Shown here one piece after another: positions 24,449 to 37,100 of a DNA stretch of 64,000 bases. Both the position numbers and the translations under genes were made by a program. Location: assembly GCA_036873135.1 (NCBI GenBank), contig JAPTYO010000059.1:26477327-26541326 (forward strand), given 5' to 3'. Positions within the stretch are counted from its first letter, which is position 1. Each line of letters begins with the position of its first letter. The notes beneath the pieces were generated by a model. That model was not told where the DNA came from and searched no databases. It worked only from the letters and a program-made list of their open reading frames with translations. The DNA comes from Clarkia xantiana subsp. parviflora (taxonomy: Eukaryota > Streptophyta > Magnoliopsida > Myrtales > Onagraceae).

Positions 24449-27400
24449 TCAGGGCTTACCATTGTTGTTGTCTAACTTGTGGAGTAGTTTAGAAATGCAA
24501 AGCCAAAACGTCTCAGGAAGCTTACTGGTAGAATGAGATAGAAGAGTTGATTGTACATCTACAACAAATGCACGGTACTCTTGCTTTGATACCACCCGGA
24601 TGAACATAGATATCCACACCTCTGGAGCCAAACTCACTGCATGGTACAGAGATTGGAACCCTCGAACTACTCGTGCTAGCATATCATGACCCTGCAGGAA
24701 CGAACACAGGAAGTTCAATTTTTTGTTTATTTCAGTCATTAAGCAAGGGCCAGGCTTTTGGTTTACTTTCACCAAACTAAACTGTAACGCAATTTTGCAA
24801 ACACGATAATTCGTCACTTTCTCCTGATTTTTTACAGAAACGATAGAACTACCCTTATCTTCGAAAACTAAAAATACATCAAAAGAAATGAAACTAACAT
24901 GAGTCTAAGAATGAAGAAAAGTGACGAGTGTCATTATATTTCCATTTTTTCAGTTTTTTTAAAGATTGGGTATTTGTGTCTTTTCAACAAAACCCGTCAA
25001 ATTTGAAGGAAAAATGACTGATAGAGCATGGTGCTTGCAAAATTGGGTCAAGTCCAATTTGCTATTTGTCAAAAAAAAAAATATGTTCAGTATCTTTCTT
25101 GCAATTCAGCTCAAGTTCAGTGTGTAATTTGGTAATTGACTCTATATCCATAGTATATGGCTTCTTAAGTATTTATCCTTCTTGATTTACATACGATCAT
25201 AGAACTCATCATCACATATTCTAGGAATATGAGACTTTAATGTTCTGCAATCAAGCATACTCATTGTGAAGGAAGATAAAGACGCAAGTCTCAGATGTTG
25301 TTGACTTTGGATATAGTACGAACCTCAGACTTGGATCTATTGAATGCTTCCGGATCTTCATCCAGTAGATCAACTACTTCATCCTGTAGAAAAGCATCAA
25401 CGGCTTTCATTATATCACGGAGAAGAAAAACCCGCACCCTCAGTCCCTTATCGGATAGAACGAACAGTAAAAAATCCTCAGTTGCAGCAACAACAGCACG
25501 CATATCAAATGATTTCCAGCCCATAGCGGCTCCTCCTCCACTGCTTTCTTTTTTCCTGGAAGGATCACTGTCCGACTCAGACGGCTGTTCAGATATTGCT
25601 GTAATCTGCAACAAACAGGTCACATAAAATAGTTACATGTCACGACTTTACATTATATGTGTTACGGATAACATTAACAATAATATTTGGGATAATATTA
25701 GTTTCATAGTTAAATATATTGTTAGTGATATAATTAGATATTTTAATTCCTATGTTATATGTTAGGATATTCTATCTATTTAGATTGTATTGGTCTAGTC
25801 CTATACAAGGGACGCAGTTATTGAATAAGAAAACAAGCAGAAAAGTTATTTCAATTATCTAGGAATACATATACATTTATAAATCTTGAAAAGGGAGAGA
25901 GAAAGAGAGCACACCAGACGCTCTAACCGATTCCACCTTATTGATCCATCATTCCGAATGAGAAGTTCACGCAGGACTCTTCTCATGTCACTATCCGGAT
26001 CCTCCAACAGTCGTCCAATAATAAATGGATATGCACTCTCAATGACTTTGAAGTCAGGATCCAGAACTTTTGCTGTGCCTTCTAATGATCCTAAGGCCCT
26101 TATAACCAGTGCATAATCAGGTGGAAGTGAAAAGTTGAATTCATACATAACATCGTACAGCTGGTTCATTATTCCCTGAGAATCAAGTATAATAGCATAT
26201 AAGGGTTCTATCAAACTCCTCTGTCAAGTCAACTGCACCACTTCCCTTAAAGCCTAGGAAATACACAAAGTATCCTCATTAACCAATTGTGTTATGACCA
26301 TTATTGTGAAAGCGGAAATCAAGTGGAGAGTGTATGAAGGTATGTCATGGACCTACAAAATCCATAAATATTGCGGAAATACACAAAGTATCCTCGTTAA
26401 CAGATTGTGTTGTGACCATTATTGTGAAAGCAGAAATCAAGTGGAGACCTACAAAATCCATACATATTGCGGAGATCCAACAGGCATTCTTTTTTAAAAT
26501 ATCTAGAATCTTTTCTAGGGGAAGCAACAATTAGTGTATTTTATAGCACAGACAAGCATAGTGATAATTTTATGATTTGTCTAGTTTCACCCATATAAGT
26601 TCTCTTTGAAACAGTGTGAGGGGAGTTACGAGTTTCGGTCACGCTAGTGCACAAGTACATCCCTATTAACTTTTATTTCTTATTCTTCTAAACATACACT
26701 TTGCTTCATCTGCTTCTTTTATCAAATTTTCAGTTCATCCAAATCCACCCTTTGACTTTATATGGTTATCTTAATTCACCTCTAGCTCTTTCTGTTATCT
26801 CAAGTTCCATGAGGGAAATTCAAAGGTTCTGTTAAATTGAATTTGTACAATTTCTGTTAATTTCTCGAATTTACAACTGATTAGTTTTAAGTCCTCCTGC
26901 ATATCCAACCTAATACAATAAAGATCCACCAATAGTTTGTATCTTTCCAATCAAGTTCTCTAATTGGAATTACTCTATTAAAGTTAAACTTCATTTTTAT
27001 TTCATCTAACTCCAACCTTTTTTGTTCTTTTCATTTAAGGCTTGAAAATGTATTTTTTGGTTGACTCTACCACATTTCTTGAATTTTTAACTACTCAATC
27101 AATTTGACAGTGAGCTCGATACCCAACTTCTAAATTTTCCGGCTTATCCTTTGTAACTATTTATTCGACCTCACAATAAAGACAGTATTTATATACATCA
27201 CAGATAAGTTATTTTCTACGATTCCATCTATACCTGTTTATGATCCTTTTGGATGGATTGGCTTTCCAAAGTCCAAAATATTTTATTATCTAACTCTAAC
27301 ATAATTAATTGTTTTTTAGTCACTCCACTTAGTTCGGCGTTTACAATTAACTCCTACACGTCGCAATCAGCTCTACAGTAGTTCAATTTGATAAATGAGG

Positions 27401-30400
27401 TTTCTAGTTTTTCGATTTGACCCATTCCAACTTATAGATCAAAGTAATCTGTACAGACACTATTATCTCTCAAATATTAATTAGCAGAAGTGGAATTATT
27501 CCCCGATACTTCTTTTCAAAAAAACCTGAACTCGTTCTTCGTGACAGTGGTGTATTCCCTTTTAAAATTATATAGTCGTGAAATTCAACTCTCTAAACTT
27601 TAGTCTGTCTGATTCTCACTATTATGATCTGCACTATTAGCACAACTGTAATCACATAGTATCGCATATGGAAGCTTTGCTAGTTCAGTTCCAAACTCAA
27701 TGTAATTCCATGACAATGTAATATGCATGGAAAGAACCCAATTGTATCAACAATAATTCAAAAGAAAGCACAAACCTGGAAATCTTGAGATGTTGCAGTT
27801 CCTTCGCCAAAGGATGCTCGTAGTGCATCTGAAACTGCTTGAATATCAATCCCTTCAGGAATAAATCCCAATGAAAGAAAGTCATTTGCTAGGCCCAAAG
27901 AGTCGCGATTAACAAAGTGCACGAGCTGGAAGGAAGAACCATTGGTCAGAGGCAGTCGATATGCAAAAATCCAACTGACATATAGAGTGCAAAATAGTGA
28001 TTTTTCACCCGTAACGTGGCACCACGTGGTGATGCCACTTGTTTTTTATTTTCTTTGGTTGTTCCAGAAATTGAAGCTCACTCATGTTTCTGAAATCATG
28101 AGTTAAGGACAAAGAGTCCACCTAGCACTAGTTTGTGTTGCCACATGTCCTTAAGTTTTGCTTTTGTCATCCCAAAAGCTTGAAGCCAAAAAAAAGGGCA
28201 ACACAAGCCAGTACCCTATTGGTGGCCAGTGCAATACATCGTTGACACTGCAATCCCTCCATTTTACACCTGTACCATAGCTCCATGCACTCAAAACTAA
28301 AGTAGCCGCATACAGGAAACCACATAACTAGTCGTAAGTTTAAATTTCAGAGATGACATCAACCATAATGATCATGAGGAAACTAGCCCACAATTCAGTA
28401 AACTAGCTCACAATCCAGTGCTTCTGAAAGACACAAATAGCAGCCTCCTCAACAGATAAAGTCCAAAACTATGGGATGGATGGTCTGGTTTCTACCTTGC
28501 CTCATCAAGGAGACAAACACCACACTAATGCAACAAGCTAAAGATGCATCGTAGAGTGGACGTTAGGGGTGTAAACGAGTCAAGCTACTCGAGATCGGCT
28601 CGATCGATATTCGAATTCGACTCGCAAAATTTCGAGTCGAGACGAGCTTTTTCCGAAGCCGAGTTTGGTGATACTCGACTCGTGAGGCTCGCAAGCCTAT
28701 TCAAGCTTTTTTGCTTTGCCTATTCGAGTCGAGTTCGAGCTCGAGTTTGTTCGAGCTTTACGTAATATAATATTAAATATATATTTATATTCAATTCAAG
28801 CCGAGTTTGAGCTAGAGCCAAAAGCCTTCTAATCGAGTCAAGTTCGAGCTGAGTTGCACCATTAATAATTTAATTGAAAAATTCTAAACTTATCGAGCCG
28901 AGCCGAGTCGAGCAGAGCTCGAACTCGTCGAGTATGACACTGAGTCGAGCTCGAGCTTGAGAAATTTAGGCTCGGTCGAGTTCGAGCTCGAGTAAAATGA
29001 GTCGAGTCGAGTCGAACTTGCCAAATACTCGGCTCGACTCGGCTCGTTTACAGCCCTAGTGAACGTACACACAGTTATAGTCCGACCACTGTATAGATAA
29101 CAAGATGAAATTGCAATAAGCATAGTTAACTATATTACCACTCGAATGAGTCCAACTCGATAATGACGAGGAATATCCCCCATCATTCCAAAATCGAAAT
29201 ACGCAAGGGAACCATCATCTGTAGCCACAAGATTCCCAGGATGTGGATCAGCATGGAAAAACCCAATCTCAAGTAGCTGTCTTAATGAGCTATACACTCC
29301 CTACCAATAAAATAAATTAAACTTGTTATGCTACCTTAATAAGAAAATCATATTCTGCAAGGTTGTACTAATTACCAAATACCTGATCAATGAGATTCCT
29401 CCTGTCTAAGCAGGCTTGACTGAGGCCAGCTTCGTCTGTAAGCTTAATCCCGTCTATCCATTCCATTGTGAGAACAGCTTTACGAGTAAGATCCCAGTAT
29501 ATTTTTGGAACTTTCACATAGGTTGAATTCCTTTTCTTAGATGCACTCCTGGATGCTGCTTCATGTATAATGTTGGTGTCACCACCTGCAAAAATGACCA
29601 TCATAAAGAGTCTTATCATGTGCATCCATGAACAAAATCAATTCTACCATATATCTGAACCAAATACGAGGTACTGCGGTTACCAGATTTAAGAAAATGG
29701 ACTTTACAGGATCGTCTTTATTTTAACAGACACAGGCATACAGCACACTAGAATTTTGTTTTACCAATGCTTTTTTTTTCCAGCCAAATCTAAACCGGGT
29801 GCTTTCATTCGTAGTGAAAAAATTTAGATAACTCACTTGAGCTGGAGCCATAGAGAGTAGCAAAGCGCTCTGCATTTTTGCCCTCGTTGATGTAATCAAT
29901 TTCATCAAACATGTGCCTGACCTGTCCAAATTCAATGATTATAAGCATTCTATGATGAAAAAGTAGTTACCACAATATGCATCTTACATGGTGCTCAAAA
30001 GGACAAGAATCATTTACATACCTCTTCCAACAATTTAAATTCTCCTATTCACTTAGATTTCCACTTTTCACTTAATGAAGTTTTACAATTACTATATGAA
30101 ACTAGACAGACCATGTATGTACCAAGAAACTCAAATAACATCCTCAATCCTGGTTGGCTGGCTCTTTTACACAAAAACACAAAACACGTAGAAGACCTTG
30201 TCTTCTGAAGTTCAAGCCAGTTATGATTCTTATGAAGGTTCAATAACCTCCAAGAAACCCTTGTTCTAACCCAGAAAAGAGCAAAAAAAACCATTGCTAC
30301 ATAATTCGGTGATGACTAGATATGGGGAACTTTTATCATCCTGGTACTATAAATCTTTCAACTAAAAAATCAGGTCGGTCTTTCAAAATCGGTTATTTTC

Positions 30401-30724
30401 ATACAATGTCTAGAAAACTCTATCTATCAGCAATTCTGCAGTAAGTGCTTTGATGCATGTCCCAATTGCTAATAGTGAAACAGACATACCATCTCATTAA
30501 CTGCTACTAGTAGATCTTTCCGAGCATTGGCAAATCGCTTTAGTTGGCCCCCAATCATTTGAAACAGCATGGCATCAAGGGTCAATGAGAGTGACATGCC
30601 AGGCCTCTGTACCTTAACTGCTACAAGCTCTCCAGAATGAAGATGAGCTGCAACCCTTGAAGCAGTGGCACGAAACATTAGCATTACAGGGAAAAAACAT
30701 CAATCTCTTCATATTTACAACCCC

Positions 30725-30760
<36 letters not shown>

Positions 30761-32534
30761 CAAAACAAAACAATTCGAAGTTTCGAATTAGGGAATCCGA
30801 CCTTTATACACTTGACCTAAGGATGCTGCGGCAATTGGCTCTGGACTGATGTCAGCAAAAATCTGTGAAACAGGAAACCCCAGCTGGGTTTCAATAGATC
30901 TGATCGCTATAGATGTAGGAAATGGTGGTATTTGATCCTACCAGAAAGAAAAGCTTTTCTGTGAACGGATCTAATAAGAGAGTATTGAAGAGTTAACTAG
31001 ATTCGATCAACAGCGGAGCAGTTTCTGAAAGGTATGATTCTACTACCTGTAACTGAGCTAGCTCCTTGCAGTATATAGGAGGCAATATATCCGGTCTAGT
31101 GCTTAAAGCTTGGCCAAGCTGCATAAATGAAACTTATGAATCTGCCTGCCAATAACTGCACAACTTCGGATAATTGTAGCTGTAGGAATTTTGTCCAGTG
31201 CAAAAAAGTAGATGAGTATTACAGTACCTTGATATAGAAAGGCCCCAGGAGTATAAGCGTTTCCCGGAACTGCACAAACAGACAAATATAAGACTAATAT
31301 GATACTTACAGACTGACTTACATAGCCTTGAAGGAGGAAACAAGAAAATAACAGAATTTCTTATAATTGAGCATGCTATTTGCTATGTCAGTTACACCCA
31401 TTGTGAACAAACCACCTAACTTGGTGGCGAAAAACATAATCCGACTCTAGGGAACACTAAACGTCCATTTATGATTTGCATGCAATCAACTCACGTCATG
31501 TGAAGTACCTTAATTGCTCGTTTCTTTATGTCTGTTACAAAGATCTGCCAAAAGGCTAACTTCAGCACAAAGAATGAAATAACTGCCGCCCTGTAGAAAG
31601 CCAGAAAGGGACCAAAGAGATACATGCTAGATTTGTTTTTGGAGCTAAAGGTTCCAAGGGTTTCCCCAAATTCAGTTTCTAATGATTCCTTCCTCAGTTT
31701 AGCATACTCTGCAGATGGCCTTTCACCGTGGATACTACTGTAGCCAGTTGAGAACCTGCAATCAAACATTCTTCAGTTGACACTACTGAAAGAGATTAAG
31801 AAGACCATTCTCAACATGGAGTGGTTTAAAAACTTAACTGAAAGACAAGTGTTCTACTTACAGAGAATGCTGTGAGAAGAACAGCGGAAAATACTTGTGT
31901 TGCATTCCGGTGGTAGTATCAAAAGGTACAGAATTCCCCAGGACCCTGACCGTGAAACTTTCATGGGATAATGCTGCAATGTAAACGGGAAGTTCACAAC
32001 ACAAGTAACAAGCTAAGCAAGCTAAGGCTTAATTCGGATTTGGGATCCAAAAATGGAATTTCCTATGTCATGTTCGTTTGCCCCATGCAATCAACCTAAA
32101 TTCATTACACTGTAGTAACCTAGTTAATGTTATCATTTAAAGTGCTCAAGATTATATATCTAATAGTACAAACACACAGGATGTCAATGGTTGGTATATA
32201 CACTTCAGTTGCATAACATACACAAGAGGCTGAGGCAAAAAATGGAGTCCACCAAATTAAGTTGCACAAGAAGCCCACATACGCAAAATATCGTTTACGC
32301 AACTAGTTAGCCACACAACAAAATGAACCACATATCATATCAACGATTCAGAACATTATACAGCACTAACTTGCTCAACCGCATTTTGCTTTAAGACTAG
32401 AATAAATCAAAACCCTAGCTCTGAATACGGTCTATCAAAGGATAACGAATAAGAGATTGTGGCGGACAAGCAACACCTTTGGAAAGTAAAATTGCTCGTC
32501 GATGAGGACCGAGTCTCCTGAAGATACTCATCAT
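24449..32534 (-). CDS. ABC1K (UbiB/ADCK-type) atypical kinase, long plant form
   Basis: Atypical kinase of the ABC1 family, which acts in mitochondria or plastids on quinone and isoprenoid-lipid metabolism. Fourteen exons: 32534-32477, 31973-31862, 31755-31509, 31269-31228, 31118-31047, 30937-30802, 30647-30490, 29921-29837, 29585-29383, 29300-29139, 27925-27776, 26175-25915, 25605-25324, 24691-24449. All phases close, giving 736 residues. The diagnostic motifs are intact: KLGQ (153-156), Ala-rich loop AAASLGQVY (213-221), VAVK (Lys234), [14 protein letters not shown] (ExD region, exon 8), HADPHPGNL (387-395) and DFG (407-409). The Arg-rich N terminus suggests organelle import, compartment not decided. 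A C-terminal extension of about 250 residues beyond the kinase core marks the long plant subgroup. Weak points: an undetected exon between the last two, and the last exon, where ATG|GTAAGC could be a donor instead of running to TGA at 24449. Introns hold a hAT-like element, a tandem duplication and a C25 tract. Confidence 0.88.
26257..26470. repeat. Tandem duplication inside an ABC1K intron
   Basis: Two head-to-tail copies starting GGAAATACACAAAGTATCCT: 26257-26374 (118 bp) and 26375-26470 (96 bp). The second lacks about 22 bases after AAGTGGA. They lie in the intron between exons 11 and 12 and leave the splice sites untouched. Confidence 0.85.
28564..29058. mobile_element. hAT-like element with GAGTCGAGC subterminal words, in ABC1K intron
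   Basis: Ends TAGGGGTGTAAACGAG and CTCGTTTACAGCCCTA, a near-perfect terminal inverted repeat. Flanking 8-mers GTGGACGT (28556-28563) and GTGAACGT (29059-29066) match at 7 of 8 positions. Dense GAGTCGAG/CTCGACTC words occur at both ends. It sits between exons 10 and 11, ending 81 bp before exon 10 on the plus coordinate. Confidence 0.85.
30721..30756. repeat. C25A11 homopolymer tract in ABC1K intron 6
   Basis: Twenty-five C followed by eleven A on plus; the transcript strand reads T11 then G25. It lies in a 154-nt intron between exons 6 and 7. The true length is uncertain because such tracts are error-prone in sequencing. Confidence 0.9.
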
Positions 32535-32927
32535 TTGGAGAGATCTAGAGAGACGAAGGAGGGGAGAAATTCAGGAGGCCGTATTAGCGCGCCACAAGTG
32601 TTCGATGAATTGACCAGGAGAGTATCGGTAGTCTGCATGAGCGCCGGAGCTGCTAAGGGGATGGCAGACGACTAGAGGAGAGAGGGAGAGCGGCGGTTTG
32701 CTTGAGAACGAGAGAACTGCCACGTGTCATTTACGTGGCGTCATACTAGAGTCGTGGTAGTGAGATTATGCATGAGCCGGAAACGCTGGCGCCCATTGTA
32801 ACCTCTAATCGGGTTGATTCATTTAATAATCGTGGACCCGTTTTATTGGGTTAGAAGTTAGAACACTTGGGTGCGCACTCAACTGTAAAAGTAAAACAGT
32901 ACCACTCTTGGTATAGTGATTTTATCT

Positions 32928-34190
32928 CTATGTGAAATTGTGGGTTATTATGGACCCGCCGGTGTTTATCTCTTCCACTTCGTTCCCGTAAGTCCAAATC
33001 TCAAACGTTAGTGCGTTCGGTTTCTCATTTTCTACCATTTCTTCCAACCAGATCTTCAGCTCCCTCATTGTTGAGATTGACATCATCCTCTTCCACTCCT
33101 CTTGGTTTTGCTTGAGTGACCCTTTCAGATTCCTGAAGAATGTTCTGATGAATTCTCCTTTCTTCGCATAGGAGGAGGCGGCATGTCTCGCGAGGCGTTT
33201 AAAGTAACTCCTCGTTGTTTCTCCCGGCATGTGGTGGATGTCATCCCAGTGGCGTATTCTCAATGCGTTTGACAAGTTAACTTCTCAGTGTCCTGGTGGT
33301 TCTCCTGAGGAAACTAAGGTTGTGTTATCTTGATGTTCGGACGACTCGACACTCACTCTGTCCTGGTGTTCGGTTGACTCCAACACCCTTCTACTACTTT
33401 CTTGTGTCGAGGTTCTTCTTATCGTTGTATCGCTCTCTGGCGTGGTCAATAGTAGTTTTTCCCCCAAACTTAGGGACTTTCTTCCAATCCATCTCTTAAT
33501 TCCATTCCATTTTCTTCCCAACCAAGAAGGTTTTTGGTTCCTCGCCTGTGCCATCACCATGGCGACACTAAGGCCTTGTCTTTCCTTCATTTTCATTGCA
33601 TTCACATAACATTGTCTTGATGTCGATTGATCTCCGGGAACCTCTCCTACCCCATATGGGGTGATGAACTTCAGTTTCTGGTGAGCTGTGGATGGCACCA
33701 TTATGCTTGGGTTGATAGTTGTTCTGCCCAGTATGGCGTTATAAGCGTCCAAACGTTCTACCACCACGAAGTTCACATTGAAGAGGAGTTGTTGCCATCT
33801 CTTGCCCAGTCTCAAGGGTAACATTATTGTTCCCAACGGATAGCTTGACGTTCCTGCGAAGCTCACCAACGGGAAGTCTACCGGAGTCAAGTCGGTTAGC
33901 TTCTTTCCCAAGTCCTTGATTGCATCAAGATGGATGATGTCGGCTGAGCTCCCTCCATCTATTAGAATCCTCTTAACATCGAATCCGTTAATCTCTGCTG
34001 TTATCACCAGGGCGTCATCATGTGGGAACACTATGTGTTCCATATCTTTTTTCGATAATTGGATGACCATGTCATCCTCTTTCCGGGGACGCTTTCCCCA
34101 CATTGCCATATTATGCGGCTGTGAAGCATATACCTCTATTGCATTTGATGTCTGCCCCCTGCTCCTATCCCTCCGTGGATGATATTAATA
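32928..34190 (-). pseudogene. Ty3/gypsy retrotransposon fragment: retropepsin plus gag-like piece
   Basis: The frame 34109-33285 encodes a retroviral-type aspartic protease domain with active site LIDGGSSADII, the YNAILGR block and a GDQ...RQCYVNAMK tail, typical of plant Ty3/gypsy (Tat/Ogre-like) polyproteins. Upstream on the same strand, GGIGAGG in frame is cut by a TAG at about 34134, so the polyprotein is broken. Downstream (33275-32928), in a different frame, is a 115-codon stretch with MPGETTRSYFKRLARHAASS that looks like part of a gag domain. Gag should precede protease, so the order is rearranged or these are two fragments. No reverse transcriptase, integrase or LTR is visible. Confidence 0.75.
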
Positions 34191-35350
34191 GTCCCCCTTT
34201 TTTTATGAGGGTTAACGTCGTCAACTTTTCCTTTTCCTTTCTCCATGGCGGATAGCCTAGGGGGTGGGGATCTCTCTCTTTTGTTGCCGGTGTTGACGTA
34301 ATGCTTCAGCATAAAATTGACCAGTTACGCAGGTCTTCGATTTTAAAAGGTTTACATGGTCCAGCATAAAATTGCACATGGAAGCAGTTTCTGGCAATAA
34401 CTCGAAAGAAAATTTACTGGTTGTCTCTAGCCGCATAATGGTAAAATTCTTTGTGTGGTTCTGTTAAAGCCAGTTCATCTTATTTTCTCACATTATGGTC
34501 ATCCCTCATGATACTGAGAGTATCAATTTTCACATGTAGATTAAATGGGAAAATAAACTATTTCTTCTTGGTGTCCATTTTAAAAATTCTTCCAATACCC
34601 TTAACATTACTTTTCCTATTGTTCTACTTCAAGTATGAAACATTTTTATGTATCTAAGATCCATATGTTCTCTTGCAGTGACGTTTATTGATTTAGAGAA
34701 ACACATTATAGTTTATTGGAGACATCAAGAAAAATTCTAGTAAGTTATAGATTGCATAACAATTAATTCGACAGACTTTCATTTTTTGTTTTCTTTTGGA
34801 TGAAATGTATAACATCAATTTGGTTCTTAAACATAAGTGTTGAAATCCAAGAGCAATAGTTTTATTGTAGTATTGGAATCTAATTAGTAAAAAAAAGTGG
34901 GTGATCAAGCTTGATAAGTGTTAAAATGCGGTGAAATTTGATACAAAAAATAATGAATTAACATGGAAAACGATGTTTATTGAAAAAAAAAAAAAGGGAA
35001 AGTCACTATACGCTATTTGAGTTGCATAGATCTCGAAAAGTTATGCGGTTTAAAAAAAAAAATCATCCAAAAAGATGAAGAAATGAGTGAGATATTAGGT
35101 TCCAAAATTTTGAGTTGCTATTATGTAGTTATTATGTAAAAATGCTATTTTGGTTAGTCTTTTCATGCGCAAAAAATGAGATTCTGTTAGTTTTAATCAG
35201 AAATTCTAATAGTGCAACACTCAAGATAACTCAGATACCAAAAAACAACAAATTTAGTGAATATACCAAATCGTTTTGGACTGTTAAACCATGTACCAAT
35301 TTGATTTAAATCCTTAAGATTCTCTCACATCTTCTTTATTCTTATCTGAT
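34191..35350. other. Spacer upstream of the EDR2-like gene
   Basis: AT-rich with no supported ORF. It separates the gypsy fragment from the DUF1336 gene. Confidence 0.35.
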
Positions 35351-35355
35351 ATCTC

Positions 35356-35363
35356 TATATAAT
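35356..35363 (+). promoter_or_regulatory. Candidate TATA box of the EDR2-like gene
   Basis: TATATAAT lies 183 nt before the ATG in an AT-rich context followed by a CT/CTAC-rich leader. Position fits a leader of about 150 nt. Confidence 0.4.
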
Positions 35364-35545
35364 AGTTTAAGAAAGTACGATACTTGTTCTGTATCGTAGC
35401 CTTGTCAATTTAAACGAAAGAAGGAGCTGAAATTCCACAGTCTACTACTGCCTCTATCCTCCGGCTGTTAATCTCTCATCACCAACGTCGATTCTTTACT
35501 CCTCCTCGAGAGTCTACACTCTTTTCGTCGTATCTCTGAACCAAA

Positions 35546-36475
35546 ATGTGCACCACCGCCACCGATCAATCTCGTCAGAGCTCCGGCTTCGAACCCGAAG
35601 GAGAATTTTCCAGATCCAGCTCCTTCGCTGCCGCGGACTCCGCCTCCTGGATATCCGAGTCCATAAACGGCGGTTCCCTCCGTCAAGTCGACCTCCAAAC
35701 CGGCACTAACGGCTGGGCCTCTCCTCCCGGCAATCTTTTCTCTGTCCGCTCCGAGCATTACTTCACTAAGCGGCTCAAATCCCCCGCCGGCGACTACCTC
35801 CTTTCTCCTGCCGGTATGGATTGGCTCAAATCGAGCACCAAGCTCGAGAACGTACTCTCTAGACCCGATAACCGCGTGGCCAACGCGCTGCGGAAGGCCC
35901 AAGCCGAGGGCCGTTCCCTCAAGTCCTTCATCTTCGCAGTAAATCTCCAGGTCCCGGGGAAAGATCATCACAGCGCGGTCTTCTACTTCGCGGCGGAGGA
36001 TCCGATTCCCGCCGGCTCTTTACTGTACCGATTCATCCACGAGGACGACGCGTTTCGGAATTCAAGGTTTAAGATGGTGAATCGAATTGTGAAAGGGCCG
36101 TGGATCGTGAAGAAAGCCGTCGGAAACTACGGCGCCTGCCTGCTAGGCAGAGCATTGACGTGCAGTTACCACAAAGGGGAAAACTACTTCGAAATCGACG
36201 TCGATATCGGAAGCTCGAAGATAGCGAGCGCAATTCTGCATCTCGCGCTGAGGTACGTGACAAGCGTGACGATCGATATGGGATTCCTGGTCGAGTCGCA
36301 GACGGAGGAGGAGCTGCCGGAGAAGTTGATCGGTGCGGTCAGAGTGTGCCAGATGGAGATGTCGTCGGCTGCACACGTGGTGGAAACAGCACACGCGCCG
36401 GCGCATCAGGGGCGTGGCATAGGGAGTTGCTCCAGGGTGAATCATCACAAATCGGGAGACGGCGAGGGCGATTGA
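35546..36475 (+). CDS. EDR2 C-terminal domain (DUF1336) protein
   Basis: Intronless, 309 residues. Member of the plant DUF1336 family, named after the C-terminal domain of ENHANCED DISEASE RESISTANCE 2; the biochemical role of these short stand-alone members is not established. The domain covers about residues 56-285: GWASPPGNLFSVRSEHYFTK (56-75), LLSPAGMDWLKS, FIFAVNLQVPG, DPIPAGSLLYRFI, FRNSRFKMVNRIVKGPWIVK, VGNYGACLLGRALTCSYHKG, YFEIDVDIGSSKIASAILHL and TIDMGFLVESQTEEELPEKL. There is no PH or START domain, unlike full-length EDR2. The short tail ends CSRVNHHKSGDGEGD. Coding GC is much higher than the flanks. The stop is followed by AATAAA near 36517. Confidence 0.93.
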   Translation: MCTTATDQSRQSSGFEPEGEFSRSSSFAAADSASWISESINGGSLRQVDLQTGTNGWASPPGNLFSVRSEHYFTKRLKSPAGDYLLSPAGMDWLKSSTKLENVLSRPDNRVANALRKAQAEGRSLKSFIFAVNLQVPGKDHHSAVFYFAAEDPIPAGSLLYRFIHEDDAFRNSRFKMVNRIVKGPWIVKKAVGNYGACLLGRALTCSYHKGENYFEIDVDIGSSKIASAILHLALRYVTSVTIDMGFLVESQTEEELPEKLIGAVRVCQMEMSSAAHVVETAHAPAHQGRGIGSCSRVNHHKSGDGEGD

Positions 36476-36479
36476 ATCA

Positions 36480-37100
36480 GCGGAAGAAGACAGCGTAACG
36501 GTGGAATTTCGGTAACCAATAAATTACATGTTTTAGATTAGATTTCGATTCTCTACTCTAATTTACAGCAACTTGAAATCAACAAAAGATGCAGCAATTC
36601 TACCGTTATGCAATGTGAGTTTAACGGATTAATCAATTGATGCGAGTGAATAGAGATTTGAATGTTTATTATTAAATTAATGGAAGATGAATGAATGAAC
36701 GGAAACGAGAAAAGGAAATTTCGTGGTTTCTAGCATTGTCTATTGCCGCCTTAGCTAGCTTCTGGTCGGTCGGCGGTGACGGGGATGCGTTTTTATAGTT
36801 GTCGTTTTGTTGATTTTGAGTGGACTTTAGGGGGTGGGATAGGACGGAATAGATTAGGTGGTGGGGTTTTCTAATTTTCTTTTCCTTTATTTATTTTAGG
36901 GTTCTTTAATGTTTATAATTATAATAAAAATGTATTTATATTACTATCAAATATGAATCCATAATATAGCTAGAAAAACAAAATCTCAATAATAGCGGAG
37001 CGGTTGGAAGATTAAAAAAAAAACATCTCTAAATCGGGCGGTTTGGATAGGATAGGATCGGAGAGAGGTGGTATGTTCGCAAGAATCAAATCATTACAGG
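36480..37100. other. 3' flank of the EDR2-like gene
   Basis: AT-rich sequence with no further gene or repeat end recognised. Confidence 0.35.

Noticed and set aside
25295..26116. Plus-strand ORFs over ABC1K exons 12 and 13
   Set aside because: Antisense shadows of minus-strand exons whose frame matches the ABC1 family.
17384..34190. Idea that the solo LTR at 17.4 kb and the gypsy fragment at 33-34 kb belong to one element
   Set aside because: They are 15 kb apart with intact genes between them and no shared sequence was found; no basis for joining them.
35468..36448. Minus-strand and alternative-frame ORFs over the DUF1336 gene
   Set aside because: GC-rich coding sequence opens shadow frames; only the plus frame at 35546 has family motifs along its length.
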